From Eonycteris spelaea (Eukaryota; Chordata; Mammalia; Chiroptera; Pteropodidae): DNA of 64,000 nt. This document shows, piece by piece, positions 37,831 through 51,895 of the stretch. The stretch covers positions 20,159,501-20,223,500 of the forward strand of contig PUFA01000003.1 in assembly GCA_003508835.1 (NCBI GenBank). The letters are read 5' to 3'. Below the pieces are notes generated by a model that made no database searches, had not been told where the DNA came from, and worked only from the letters and a program-made list of their open reading frames with translations. Within the stretch, counting starts at the first letter, position 1. Each line of letters starts with the position of its first letter. Position numbers and translations under genes: made by a program.

Positions 37831-40659
37831 TGTGCTGTGACATCTCTAATATCGTTATGCCCTTTCTTGTAGAATAAAACATCTCTTACTGAATCCCTCC
37901 TAACAAATCTAGCCTCGGTATAAGAGATTAGATATGAATCAGTTGTCCTCAGCACTGGTTGGCTACACTGCACCCCCTCATCTGAAACATCACTTCTGCA
38001 GAAGCCCTACCCTACCTTCATGGCATTCACTATACAATTTATATTTTATTTATCTACTTGGTAGTGTACCTTACACTCTTGTCTCCCCATGAGCCCATAA
38101 GTCCCATGATGGCCAGTCTCAAATGCAGGGGCTTGGATGGGTTGGGCGGCACCTGGACCAGGTCAAGAGGAGAGCACCATCAGGGAACGCCTCATGCAGT
38201 GGTCCATACGGGCCAAGCCCAGGGTCTGGACACCCCTAGCGGTGAGCAATTTAGTGCCCACAAAAACCAAACTTGGTGGTCTCTGCCCTGTGCTCAGTTT
38301 CCCATGCTTGCCCATGAGAAGGGGACTGAGAGCAGGGGTCCCATGCCTCAGACAGCACAACTCTATTTTCCTGAACTGGGCACTCCTGAGGGAGGATAAA
38401 GAGGGGGGAAAAACAAGCGCTGAGGCCCCACACCCAGTGCAGCAGTCACACGAGAGGGAGGGGAAGTCCAGCTAAGGCACAGCAGGAAGGAGCCCCCATC
38501 TCTAAGCCCCTCCACTGTGTCCTCCTCCAGTGACAAATCATCTGAAAATCTGGGTGTGTCAGTGGAATATTCTGTTCACTAATGGGATCATAAATCTACC
38601 GTTTCTTGCCTGTCTGTGTCTGTCTAGTCTCTCATTATACGTCCAACACCATCATCACAACATAGATCATCTACCGTGGTTTAAACAAAACTACACAAGA
38701 GATGGGGACGCGATTTTTAATTAAGAGTTCTGTTCAACCGAAATGTTTGTGTCAGTACCATGGACAGCGTTGATAATTGGGAGGGCCCGCTAGAACACTA
38801 CAATGACTCTTAAAATGAATCTTAGATGCAATGCTAAAAAAAAAGGGCAATACTGTATGCGATATGACACTATCTTTAAAAACTTGAATAAGTAAAACTA
38901 AACAACATAATGCTTAGGGATATAAAGACAGAATTATATTAATACAAAATGATACCAAAACCCTATTGAAGTGGGGGAAATTAGGTAAAGTCGGGTGGAG
39001 GGCAGAATCAGATTGCGGGCATAAAAATTAGGTTCTGTGGGGAGGAAAAAGAAAAGCCGGGGGCAGAGGTAAGTTAGGGTAGGGGTTGAGTTGGGTGAGA
39101 GGGGTACAGAAAATTACAGTGAGGCAGATTTGGGCCGGATACAGAGCCGCACAACTACAATGAACCAAAAGTTAAAGGCTTCCCCCCAAGGCAGGAAGCA
39201 CTACAGAACCTTTCTGCTGTGAGAGGAGGCTGGGCCAGAAAGCCCCAAGCAAGAGACTCTATGAGCCGTGCCAACAAGAAAGCCAGGCCTCAGAGTGGGG
39301 ATGAGGACGTACTCCCTGGGCTCCTGGAGGGAGGGCATCTGGGTGAGGGGGTCCTCCAGGCCCTGGGTTCCAGCCATGAGGGAGGTGGAGAGGCATCCCT
39401 GAACATCCCTGCCCTCGGCCACTGATGCCCTGCACCACCACGCCCTCCCCTCCACCAGGCAGGGCTGTGTGCTCGGGCACAGCCCAGAGCCCAAGCCGTT
39501 GGGAGGGCCATCATAAATGGTCACTGGAAACGGCTTTCATTGGTACTTAACCATCAGAGTCCCAAGAGTCTTCTCAGTAAGAAGAAACTGAAGCTCTGAC
39601 AGTGTAGGAGCTAAGTACTTGGCACTAATATCCAAGTATCATTTTTCCCACTTCAGTCTCACAGCAGCCCTGGGAGTGCCAAGCTCTAATTATAAACTAC
39701 CTAGGTGCAGTGTGAGACAGGTAGCTGCGGAATGAATCCATTCCTTCCACTTACTTGCATTCCCAGGAGAGGCTTCTCCTCTCAGATGCAGAAAGAGCCT
39801 CAGGGAGATGCAGCAAGCCCATCCCTCACTGGCAGAGAGGCAGGGTACGGCTGAAAACTGGTTAGGGGGCACCTCACCGGAGACGGGGATGCCCCAGCTT
39901 CTCGGCTATTAAAATGAGGGGCTGGGAGATAATCCCTAAGACCTCCTGCTCCTCTGTAATTTTGTGATTCCAGATCCAGGTTATGACTGAGCTGTGTGAG
40001 ACAGTCCACCTCAACTGCAGTTACCTGCTAATGTCAAAAAATACGTTTTAGAACTCAGAAATCTGTAGGCTTAGGCAGCGGTGAGTAACAGAGGCAAATG
40101 GTTTTGTAATTTTACATTTTCTAGACTTTTTTGGTTGATGTTATTAGCTGGGAATAAACTGTGATTTACATATATGATATGTGTACCCCAGATTACCAAA
40201 CAAACATCCCTTCTCAAGCTCTCATTTGGTCCTGGAACCTATTTTGCAGTGAAGTAACACATTCAACTAAATGTGCCAGTAGTCCAGCTGGTATTTGAAG
40301 CCAGGTGCATCATCCGAGTACCCATCCTTTCTCTCCTGGATCCTACCACAACATCAAAGTGGGTCAATTTCACCCCCTACTAAATCCATTCTCCTCCCTG
40401 CCGCTGGAAAGATATTTCCAAAACACGCAAAGGCCCTGCTCAGCACCCTTGCATGAGAGATTGAAGCCTATGGGATACAGTCACCATCTTGAGGATTCCG
40501 GGCCCTGATCTGTTACCAGGAACCGTTCCCGCCAGAGACGTCAGGCTGTGCAAAGGGTGAGAAAGCATGGCCAGTATTCAGAGAACAGGTGCAGGTTTAG
40601 GGTTCTTGGATGCCAATATCAAGTCCCTGTCTCTGGCAACACTGACTGCAAAGAACCAT

Positions 40660-40790
40660 CATTCGTTCTTTCCTAATCCTGGCTGTACATTAAAAACACC
40701 TGTGGAGCTTATCAAACTTCTGCTGGATCCCACACCAGACCAAACGGATCACAGTGTCTGGGGATAGGGTCCAGGTGTGTGTTTGGTTTT
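40660..40790. mobile_element. Probable MER5-type DNA transposon fragment
   Basis: GCTGTACATTAAAAACACCT, GTGGAGCTTATCAAACTTCT and GGGGATAGGGTCCAGGTGTG correspond to the inner part of MER5-like elements. The ends are not clear. Confidence 0.5.
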
Positions 40791-41344
40791 TTTTTTTCTT
40801 CACCACTACTATAGACTCAATGGCTTAATAGGCCACTATATAAATATGTTTAAGTACCTGCTGCAATTCAAACACTTTGTAACATATATAAGGTTGATAC
40901 TAGCATAATACAATGTAACACTGAACTTAAAACAAAGATTAGCTTTAAGAGGCTAAACAGTCCTGAATTTGTGAATTTATTAACCATTCCTCCTGGCTGC
41001 AGAAAATAACAGCCTTTACATTTAATCCCAAGCTCTAGCTAATAGCTTATAATAAATCACCTAGAAATCAAAGCAGAGTTTACTCATTAACTGGATTTAC
41101 ACAGTTGATACCCACACAGTTGCAATACCAAGGCAGACTGGTCCGCTTTGGATGTTAGTTCATAGACACACATGTACTAAAAAGAGCATGCTACTGCCTG
41201 CTAATACCTGGAGGCGGGAAAAATAAACTCTTACCAAGTATCACCTACTTGGAGCTGCCGTCAGCTCCAAGGAATACAAAAACTTAGTTCTGGTCAAGTG
41301 GAACTATCCGTGCTTTTCCACATTTAACCACACTTTCTTAGATC

Positions 41345-41545
41345 TTTCTTTCTGTATTTTTTTTTTCAATTAGTTGACGTACAATATGATATTAATTTCA
41401 GATGTATAACATAGTGATTAGACAGTTATACACCTTACAAAGTGATCATCCCAGAAGTCCGGCACCCAGCTGACACTGTACAGAGTTATTGCAATATTAT
41501 TGATCATGTTCCCTCTGCTGTACTCTACATCCCCGTGCTGTGTTT
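41345..41545. mobile_element. L1 LINE fragment of laurasiatherian, possibly bat, type
   Basis: The text AATTAGTTGACGTACAATAT, then TTCAGATGTATAACATAGTG and ATTAGACAGTTATACACCTT, ending GCTGTACTCTACATCCCCG, belongs to a lineage of L1 known from non-primate, non-rodent mammals. The ATTAGACA..TATA..CTTAC..AGTGATC version is the one I associate with bats, rather than the carnivore form with ATTCAACA. This is from memory of the family and is the best taxon hint in the window. Confidence 0.72.
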
Positions 41546-44500
41546 ATAATGCTATATTTTTCTTTACGTGGCATTCTCTCTCCATCTCCTTCCCCCAAAT
41601 TCGTAGACAACTCCTATCTATCCCTCCAGGCCCAACTCAAAGGGAACCTGCCCTGAGAATCCAGCTAGAAGTAGGTGCTGCGACCCCTATTTTCCCCTTG
41701 GAGAAAACGGAGTCAAAGAAGCTGAATGACTTGTTGAAAGCCACTCTACGTTGCAGGGTCCCAACTGGACACCCAGGCCAGCATTCTTCCTCTCCGACAT
41801 GCAAGGGCGCTTCAAACACCTAACACATTCAACCGCAGGAGAGGTTTCAGAATGCAAGGTCCAAGCAAAGACACAGCCAGCCTCATGGCCTAGTGGATAA
41901 TTCATATAACTGTTGGGCTCAGAATGAATGCATAATGAATGGCGGCTCTAGTTATTTATCAACAGCACCCTTATTCCTGGTCTCCTTGGTACAACGTCCC
42001 AAGTCTGTGGATCCTGGGATACAAATAAATTATAGCAATTGGGCCTCTAAACACATCTCACAAGAGTCCGCACAAGAAAAACTTGCTTTAATGGGTGGGA
42101 AAGACCTATTAGTGGAAAGCAAATCAATCATCAGGCTGTCAGGAAAAGTTGCCAACTCCAAGGAACACAAACAGAACTAAAATTGAGGAAAACTACTCCC
42201 TGATCTCAGCCCACACAGGCTTGATATGGTCTTAGATTTATCTCATGTGGGAAGTTCCACCTGCATGTCAACATGTGCCAGCCCCACGCCTCGTGGTATG
42301 CCCTCTTCAGGTCTGCCAAGGCATCCTCCCTACTTGTACTCACTCCGTGGAATTGTAAGATGGCACATGGAACCATTTCAATAGATAAAAAGACTACACT
42401 TATATCAAGCTCTGGACTGCTGCAGAAGCGGCCTCAGGCAAAAAAAAAAAAGACTCACAGGATCCTTCAATTACTTGGGCTGGGCAAGACAGTAAATGCG
42501 ATCTTGGTTCTAACAGACAGTTTCTATTGATTCCTTACCTCCCTGTGCTCTTTCTCAAATGCATTTTTATACAGTACAAATATCAGTGGCCGAGAGCAGT
42601 AAAACGGGAGACCCAAGTAACGCGGGGCATCAAAACTCACAGCATCAGCGGTACCCTCCTACAGGGCTGCATCTAAAATTCCGGTTTACCTTCCTGCTGA
42701 CAATGTGAGTCAGATTAGATAACACTCCTTCACCCACTTGACAGGTAGAACAAGCAGCACAGAGCACAGTGATTTAGCCAAAGCGAGGGTATCCTTGGCC
42801 GAGGCACATGCTACTCCTCGCCCCTCCAATGCCAGCCCCAGCTGAGGGTGTGGCACTGGGCACTTTCCACAGGTGACAGCCCCAGACGCCTGCGGGCACA
42901 GGTGCTAGATCGAGTGGACAAGAACCCAAGAAGTCAAGTCAAGCCCTCCTTGAGTGCCTATGAAGCTCTCAGCATCTTGAAGGAAAGGAGAAAGGACATG
43001 GCAGGGGACTCAGCTGCCACACGGCATTTCTTCACCACTTTCCTGGCAAAATGGGGTAAAATTGTGAACTCACCAAGTATATAAAAATTGCGTCCTTGAG
43101 GGGCTGACACTCAAGAAAGGGACAGCGAGCACACCTAAAACGAAGGGCAGCATGTATGCTGAAATGTGTAGCAAAGGTCATCAGCAGTCTGAGACTCTGG
43201 GGAAGGGGACAGCTGAGAGGCTCTTGTTAGAGGTCAACACTGACAGCCCTAAGGTTGAGCTTGGCCAAAACTTAGGTGTTTCCATGACAGAATTTCAGAG
43301 ATAGGAATTGGCTATGTGCTGGGTTCAGGGGTCAGGGACCAGGAAGCAGAACCAAAGACTTAGAGAAGGTTTTTCCTTGTGTCTCCTGGAAGGACAATTA
43401 TAGGGCACAAGCTAATTATGTAACTACCATTCCCTCTAGGAGAAAAAAAAAAAAACCCTTCTGTCATAAGCTTCCTCCTTTTGGGTCATATTCAACAATG
43501 GCTCCCTATGAGCAGAGGGACCATTTTAATGCAGATAATTGACTACTTCTTTGGAAGATGTTGGGTTCTAAATATTTACACGCTTTGGAGCACTGAGTAA
43601 TGTAATTAAAGCAATCTTCAGATATCCCAGGACCAGAATTTGCTTGCTGTTTTAATCTTTAAAAAAAAAAAAAAAACAAAACCACCTTTCTAGGCTCTCC
43701 TTTAACAATCTTAAATGCTGAAATCCAGGCTATTCTCAGTAATAGTTGTGCAAAGCGCCTTAGCCCATGAGGGATGTGAAAAATCCCAAATTGTTGTTAA
43801 GTATTGTTTGTTTGTTTGTTTAGTGTTTTTAGTGCTATTTTTAGTGTCATTTATCAAAATCCACAGAAATTTTAAATTTTAAGAAATGCTTGCCTGGAAC
43901 AGCAGGTGTGCCCAGGGAGAAGGTAGCCGACTTCCTGAGGATTGCCAATTTTCTTTGAGGCTGCATGAAGTCAAACGTGTTATGACATCTATGAGGCTCC
44001 TCCCTCTTTCTGCACCACTGACCTGAGCAAGTATCTCCCACAGGAGCATCATTAGCACCGCCTACAGAAGAAATGGCTCCTGCTGTAGAAGCAGCATGTT
44101 TTCCGGCCGGGTGCTCTCTCGATGAGCGCTCTGTGCTCCACCTTATATTTGTCAAATGCCAACCTAGAATGTATTAAGATCCTTGCTCGTACCACAGTCA
44201 CCTCCGGTCCTGGTCTCCTGGAAGTACCGTAGGCTCCCAGGCTGAAAAGCTTACCTCATCAACCTGCTTAGCAACCACAACCTGTGCCTTTTGCTGAGCC
44301 ATGTTCTGGTTTCCTGACGGGTGGAGCAGGGATATTGGGGAAGCGCCAAAGATGGGAGGTGTCGGACAGCAGGTAAGGCCTTCAGAACCCAAGGAAGCAA
44401 GATCAGAGGGCTGTGCAGCCTTGAGCGTGAGATGGGCCCTTGCTGTGCCAGATTCTCAATGCCACCAGGATATATGTTAGCCTAGCATCAAGTCCTATAG

Positions 44501-44689
44501 GAACCCAAGACCAAAATGTTTCCTTTTTAAATCCTCATTTTTATTTAATGGAGCTGAAACTTAAAAGGCTGGCTAATGATTTGGAGAAACCCTCTTTTAA
44601 ACAGTGAGTTAGGTTTTATGTATATTCCTTATCATGAGTGTGGTACCGAATTCTTTTCCAGGTGGTGTACCTACTAAAATACAATACGT

Positions 44690-44885
44690 CTTTGTGGACA
44701 GGTCTCTTTACTATGTATTATTCACACCTTCCCCCCTGCTCTGATCCTACCTGTCTCAACATTATTTTATCAAGTCTAGGCTCAAATGATACCATCTACT
44801 GTAGTCCCATCAATGTCTAACCACTACGCTGTACAACTAAAACTAATATTGAATGTCACAGTAACTGAACGATTTTTTTGAATTT
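44690..44885 (+). mobile_element. Possible L1 3-prime end fragment
   Basis: The block CGCTGTACAACTAAAACTAA followed by TATTGAATGTCACAGTAACT is a degraded form of an L1 terminus seen in laurasiatherian mammals. The upstream part is uncertain. Confidence 0.5.
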
Positions 44886-44954
44886 AAAGAAATGTAGTTC
44901 GTCTCCACCTTCTCTAAAACAGCATCTCTAAATGTTACTCTCCCCTCTTTCATT

Positions 44955-45510
44955 ATAATTTTGGGGGGATAACAGCTTCATTGAAATATAATTCGCATAC
45001 CGTACAATTCGTCCATTTAAAGTGTATAATTCGGTGGTCTTTATTATGTTCACAGAGTGTGTAGCCATCACCAATCCCAGTTTTAGAACATTTCATTCCC
45101 CTCCAAAAGAACCTCATGTCCATTATCAGTCTCTTCCCATTGCCCACCAGACCTCCCAACCCTGGGCATTCGCTATCTACTCTACGTCCTAGAGGCTTCC
45201 CCATTCTGGACTTTCATATGAATGAAATCATTGCTATCTAATGACCTTTTGACTGGCTTCCTTCACTTAGCATAATGTTTTTCAAGTTTATCCATGGAGC
45301 ATGTGTCAGTACTTCATTCTCTTTCTGGATGAACAATACGTGTAATATTCTACTGTGTGGATATATCACATTTCGTTTATCCATTTTGCAGTCGATAGAC
45401 ATTTGGGTTGTTCCCATTTTTTAGCCATTAGGAATAATACTGCTATAAACATTCATGTGCAGGGATTTGTGTGGACACATGTTTTCATTTGTCTTGAGTG
45501 ATATATAATA
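44955..45510 (-). mobile_element. L1 LINE 3-prime fragment, antisense to the + strand
   Basis: On the + strand the reverse form of L1 3-prime text is clear: TTCATTGAAATATAATTCGC, CGTCCATTTAAAGTGTATAA, GAATGAAATCATTGCTATCT, CATTTCGTTTATCCATTTTG and GAATAATACTGCTATAAACA. The copy is old, without an open ORF2. It lies in the same direction as MYO5B. Confidence 0.86.
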
Positions 45511-46129
45511 GCTTTGTGAATTTTCTTAAAGGATAAGCAATGAAAATCCCTTTTACTTTGAGAGCCTATCAAATTCTAACATGTCAAAAGATGAGACAGA
45601 ATATTATTTAGAAACAATTCCAATCATTTTATTTCTCAATAAGCTACATTTGGTGATTTTTTTTTTTAAAGCAGCTAAAATGGAATACAAATCCCTTAAC
45701 TCTGAGGTGTTTTGTCTGGCAAATCAAACAGCACTCCTTTTACTTCAAAAGTTTATCAAATAAAATATTTCAAAAACTGTGATTCCCCTAGCCACTAGAC
45801 TGATTTGACTTTCCAGAGTCCTAGAAATGCCAATTAACATTAAATTTTAATTAATTGCCTATAGAAATTTTGGAAAATTCAAGCATCCCATAACACAGAT
45901 GTCAGTGTGGAATTTCAGTATAAATATTTATGCAGCTTTGTTTCTGTTTCTTACATGTGACCTCACATAGGAATTCAAATGGGCTACTTTAAGAGTGGAT
46001 ATTTTCTCAGTTGCTCATACGCTTTTGCTTGATGATACATGTACCCTTTTTAGTCTAACTTCCTTATGCTATAAAGAACTTTGCATTTTCATACAGTATA
46101 TTTTCTGCTTCTTTTAAAAGATATGCTGA

Positions 46130-46435
46130 TTGGAAACTTATGTGCACACAACAATTTGCACAAGGATGTTCATAGCAGCTATATTCATGACTGCTACAAC
46201 TTGGAAGCAATCAAAGTGTCCTTGAGTAGGTGAATGGATAAACTGTGGTACAATCAGACAATGGAATATTATTCAGCACTAAAGAGAAATAACCTAGTAA
46301 GCTAGGAAAAGACATAGATGCATATTACAAAAGACTTAAATGCATAGGAACTCTCTGCACCTTCTCCTCAATCTTGCTGTGAACCTAAAACTGCTTTTAA
46401 AAATTGTCTTGAGTAAAAAAAAAAAAAAAATGTTG
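46130..46435 (+). mobile_element. L1 LINE 3-prime fragment, sense
   Basis: Blocks CAAGGATGTTCATAGCAGCT, GTGAATGGATAAACTGTGGT and CAATGGAATATTATTCAGCA identify the L1 3-prime region; it ends CTTGAGTA followed by a run of A. It is the inverted counterpart of the copy 700 bp to its left. Confidence 0.78.
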
Positions 46436-46569
46436 AGAAAGATCTTAAGTTGTTCATTCCTTGTATACTACAGAACTCACTGTAAAACTGTCTAGAGGAG
46501 CATTTGAAATCTTTAAAACATCAATGCGAAGATCCTGCTTGAACTGGATTAACGTCGTCAATCATGAAA

Positions 46570-46830
46570 TGCTTTACAAAAATTATCACAGCTAACTCAT
46601 ACAGCACCTTCCATGCGCCAGGCATTTTCCATGTAGCGAACGACTGACCCTCAGAACATTCCTAGGAATAAAGTCCTGTTCTGATCATCCCCAGGTTACA
46701 GAGAAGAAAGCAGAGTTTGCATAACTTGCCTAAGGTCCCACAGCTAGTAAGTGGCAGCATGAGACTCATTCTCTGGCTCCAGCATCCACGCTCTTGATCA
46801 CTGCACCGCACGGCTCTTTCTGAGACGAGG
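46570..46830. mobile_element. MIR SINE, nearly complete
   Basis: CAGCACCTTCCATGCGCCAG, CCTAAGGTCCCACAGCTAGT, AAGTGGCAGCATGAGACTCA and CTTGATCACTGCACCGCACG run in consensus order, the best MIR of the window. Confidence 0.87.
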
Positions 46831-47583
46831 GGCCTGCCGCTGTAATATGGCACCGTAACACAGCGGTTTGGTGTGACGCCATTTCAGCTACTACTCTCAG
46901 GCTAATACATCATGGATTTACTAAATAGTTTTAAAGGATCGCAGGGACGAAAGGAGGGAGGAAGGGAAGGAGGTAGACCAACATCCCAAACTCAGGAAAA
47001 GCAGCAGCCCACCTGTCGTCAACCAGCTCAAACGAAGATCTGCCCCCCAGTCCCTGCGATCACCCGGCTTGCACTATCGCACTTTACTTGTCTAAAGGAA
47101 GAATAATGTGAAACCTTGTTACATTCCAGAGCCATTTCTCTACTTGGAAGAGAAGGCAGTAAATCAGACAGACACAACAGACCAGCAAATAAGACCTGAT
47201 AGACAGTTGAAAAATGAAAAGCTCCTAAACATACCTTTAAAGTGTACTATTATCAAGTAGAGTACAGGAACTCTAACTTACTACATAAAATAAACTGTAG
47301 AAGTCACAGTTCTTAATATTTTCCTTTGTAAAATTTAAAAGATAGGCTAATGGGTTGTTAAAATACAAATGAGAGGACAGAAACTGGACAGGGCTCAGGT
47401 CAACCTCTGTTGCCCTCCTGTTTTTTCCAAATTGTTATAGAATCCTTTTCATGCTGACCATTCTGTGTTGTTCTAGAAAACACTATCTTCCCTCCTCCCC
47501 CTCTCACCAAAATTCACTTGTTCTGTGGTCCGGTCTCTTAAGAGAGACTAGCCATTTCTTTGAAAAACAGTCTCACAAACTAC

Positions 47584-48200
47584 AGTCCTGCACTACTTCG
47601 TGAAGGAGAGGGATATATTCTGAGGAATGCATCATAAGATGATTTCGTTGCTGTGAAAGCCTCACAGAGGCTCACACAAACCTAGATGGTCTAGCGCACC
47701 ACGCACCTCGATTATACGACATAGCCTACTGCTACCAGGCAACAAGCCTGCCCAGCAGGATACTGTACAAAACGAGACTGAATCAAGCACAAGAGAAAAC
47801 GATCCCATCAAGAGACGTGGTAAATACGAGCGATATGAGGCTGCTGCAAGCATAACAAGGCATACTGTTTTACTGAAAGGTTTTAAAAAATAATAATAAT
47901 TAGAAAGAGTACACTCAAAAGTAATGATAAAAAGTACAGTATGCCAAATACATAAACTAGTAACACAGTTGTTTCTTTTCATTATCAAGTATTATGTATT
48001 GTAAATAACTGTATGTGCTGAACAGCTGTATGACTGGCAGGCCAGCAGGTTTGTTTACACCAGCATCACCACAAACTCATGAGTAATGTGTTGCGTTACA
48101 ACGGCACTAGGTGATAGGAATTTTTCAGCTCCATTATAATCCCACAGGACCACCACCATACATGCGTTCCTTCACTGACTGAAATGCCTACAACATCTCA
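47584..48200. mobile_element. DNA-transposon-type repeat (Tigger/MER-like)
   Basis: The sequence begins AGTCCTGCACTACTTCGTGA, continues ACACAAACCTAGATGGTCTA and TAGCCTACTGCTACCAGGCA, and later GTTTGTTTACACCAGCATCA, CACTAGGTGATAGGAATTTT and TTCAGCTCCATTATAATCCC. This is a well-known medium-length mammalian repeat with inverted ends; a middle section is deleted. I recognise the element but am unsure of the family name. Confidence 0.72.
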
Positions 48201-51200
48201 TGAAAAAGTCATTCTGATGATGTAGTACCATGACAGTAAAGACATCTTTGATTAGTTGTGAGAATGTTGTATCATCAGCCCAACTCAGTGAGAGAGGAAA
48301 GAGCACCGGAGAACAGGAAAACTTGGTTGCTGAAAGGAACACTGACCTTTAGCTGTGTGGTCTGGACAGGATCCACAAACTACCTCGCGATGGTTTTATA
48401 CTGAACTGTGATCAATGTCCATTACCACAGTTCAGATGAGAAGTGATGGAGTATTTTCACTGACTTATTATCACTCATCACAGCGAGAAACAATTAGTAA
48501 ATGTCTATTAATGGAGCCACCCAGGGATGTCTGTCCTAGGAAGAAAAGGAGAGAGCCATGGTCTCCTCCTCTGGTCAGTCCAGATCTGGACTCCTGGCTA
48601 ATAATGGATGCCACATTTCACAGGATATTTCAAAAAATTGGAATATATTCAGAGCAAGTCATTCAGAATGGAGAACTGTTGCATGAAGAATGATGCAAGA
48701 AGAGTCCAGCGTAGAGAAGAAAAGACTGAATGAGCATCCCCAGAACAGCCGGTTTGGGCAGCTGCTCCAGAAGAGAGGCAGGAACCTGGGTGGGAGTAAG
48801 CGATGGGAGGCAAGTATTTGCTTACCTCTGAGTTTCAAACAGTGGAATGGCCACCTCTTGAGGAGCCTAGAAGTTTCCAGAAAAAGTAGGTACCACAACA
48901 TAGGAAATGTTTGGGGGGGGGGGAAGGAACCTCTATCATAACAGATTTGACCTCAAAAGCCTTCCGATTTCATGTAAGGAAGTCTTAGTCATTCTGAGCA
49001 TTTGTGAACCCGCTGAAACAAGGGCTCGCAAATACAAGTAAAACGAACAGAAGAGTAGAAATAACCTCATACAAATGGCAAGACAAACCTCTGCTTTGGG
49101 TCACTGAGCTCGAGTTTATACATATCAGGTAATTGTGAAGGCTCAATATGGGCAATGACGTATGGAATAATACTTTGGGGGCGCAATGACCCAGTGAGGG
49201 AGCAGAACAAGCTAGCGTGAGAATATACTGATTCCCAATATCCTAGAGGAAGACTGGTACTACACATTTAAACTAGATGCAGCTAGGCTCTAAACAGCTC
49301 ACACGCCTATATTAAGTCCTCGATAACCTCCCAGCAAACACGAGGTTAGGGGTATAGCTCTATTCTTAGTAAGAGTGACTAATCGGAGAAGTCGCGGGAT
49401 GCTAAGATTTCCCCATTCTTTCTCTCTGTGCCACCGGGTGTAAGACGTTTTCTCAAAAGACGTCCCATAATTCTAGCATTCTTGGTATTGCTTTCTAAGC
49501 AGGTTAATTCCCTTTTTAACCAGAAAGGACATATTTTTTTAAGCAGGTCGTCGATCATGAGGCATTTTGTTCTGTAGTTCTGGGAATACAGAGAACTGAA
49601 TACGTTTGTCAGCTTTTGGCTGTAGATGTCCCTCCTCTGGCTTCCAACGTTATTAATCTATGATGGGGGCAGGAGCCAGGCAGGCTCCAAAAAGCATTCG
49701 GTTTTAAATGTGTCTGCTATGGCTCTAAAGGACATACACACGGGGCTTTCTCCTGGACCCGCTTCATCACCAGCAGGCTCTCTGCGGCATTCCCCATGTG
49801 TAGAAGGGTTCTTGCACTTTCCAAGGCTCTGCTGTCGGCAAAGATCAGGTGGACTGCCAGAGTTACACAGGTGGTTTCAGCAAAGTTCTCTCTCTGCCAC
49901 ACCCACAGCTGGGAGTGTTTAATAAGTATCAACACCTGAGCCCCATCTGTTAACTCAGCCTCTGGGGGTGAGGCCTGGACACAGCTACTTGGAAACCTTC
50001 TCTGTGTTCTCTGGGCAGCCGCTGAGAATCATGGCAGAAGAGGCCAGGCATCTACCAAGACTGGAGGACCTCTACCTTTCAACACACTTTCAAATTTTCT
50101 AACTTCTGTCCTTGATCAAAACCCACTCTCAGATCCTTAATTCATGCTGACGTGTCAAAAACAACCACGGAGCACCTAGAGACTGGAGACACCATTAAAA
50201 CCTGTGACACAGGTTCTTTGGGGGAGCAACAGTTCTGAATCCAAGAAATCATACTCATCTACTCCAAAATTTTCCCAAAGACTTGCTCCTTTCTGAATCA
50301 CACACAGAGTTGTAAAAAATACAGATGATTTGGTCCTACCCTTGAAATTCTGATTCAAAACAGTCGGGGTGAGGGAGTGTCGCTCAGAGATTCCAATGCA
50401 GGGCCATTAGGGGGACCTCTGCTAACTCCGTCCATGGGCAAGGCCAGCCCGTCTTGTACTGGATTCAATTCCCTTTAACCCCATGATAAACAACCTTCCC
50501 AGGGCTTTCTTCTTTTTATTTTTAAGCCAAACAATGTCCGTTGTTGTATACTTCTGTCCTAATATAGCCAAGGAGCTACTAAAAATATAAGCCAGTGCGG
50601 AAAGATGACACCGACAGAGAGACCATGGCCATGCACTCCTAATTATGTCTCCGGTGATGGGGATGCGCTGCACTGAGCCAGACACTGGTCCTCACCTTCT
50701 TCCTCCTGTAGCGCACCGACAGGAACCGCTGCGGGTGGCGGGGCGACGGCTTCTCCTCTATGGACCATGAACCAGTCTACAGACGTTGCATCTGTGGCTT
50801 CAGACACTCCCTGGATACTGAACTAGTCATCTCTTTTGAACATGCACCACTATCAGCAGGGGAAAACCATGAGCATGCTTCCCCAAGACACGTATTTATA
50901 AATTACTTTCTGTGCCGCCGTCCCAATAAAGATACTGTGCCCATTATAAAAGAAATACAAACATTAGTCTAACTACTAAAAGAATGTGGAAAATATCAGT
51001 TTATATTTTCCCCACACTCCGGTGAATTATATTCCCAAACCGGATGTGCCCTAGCAAGTTTGAAGACCACTGCCCGAACCAGCGGATCCACCCCCACAGG
51101 CTCAGAAGTGACCAAGCCTCGCGTCTGACCACTGCGAAAAGCTGCTTTCGGCCTCGGCCACACGCGCAGGTAGTGGCATCTGGGAGGCTGCCTTGCAAGC

Positions 51201-51704
51201 AGCTGCCTATGAGACAACTGAATAATCCTTGAGTTCCTACCATGTAATCTATAACTTGCCTCTGGCAGAGGCTTACGACGGCATCGCTGTGAGGGCAGCG
51301 GCGTCCACATTCCACGTTCTAGCACCACGCAGGGGCTGCTCAGCCAGTAACAATGCGATTGCCAAGTGCAAAACTGTATTTGTTGGTTTTCTGTATATGA
51401 CAGTTTAGATTTAATACAGTTGAGGCTATGGTTCCTCTAGACAGCCTGGCAACCATCTAGAAATGTCTATAATTCTAATTGTAAACGTAAACCTATAAAA
51501 ACGTTCAAAAGAACTTTCCTAGTCACATGGAATTGCCTTCCTGCCACTGCTCGCTTGGCCCTGCTCTCAGAGGGTGACCTGTAAAGGGAATCCCACCCAG
51601 CTCTGAATTCTCCTACCAGCCCTTCTTTTGGACACTGCGAAATGACAGTGATAAGATATCACCTATTATTTTTCATCACGATTTTCACTACTGCCGTCGC
51701 TAGT

Positions 51705-51895
51705 ACCAGAAACTTAACTGAACACTTACTCTGTGCCAGAAATCATTCTAAGCACTTCGCATTTATCAACTCCTTTATTCTATCAATCTTATGTGTTACA
51801 CACTGTATGTATCCCCATTTTATAGAATCAGGCCCTGGTGCAAAGTGAGGTTAACTTAAGTTGCCAAGGTCACACAGCTATGTTTTGAGAACTCG
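51705..51895. mobile_element. MIR SINE fragment
   Basis: CTTACTCTGTGCCAGAAATC, CTAAGCACTTCGCATTTATC, CCCCATTTTATAGAATCAGG and CCAAGGTCACACAGCTATG match the MIR consensus in order. Confidence 0.82.
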
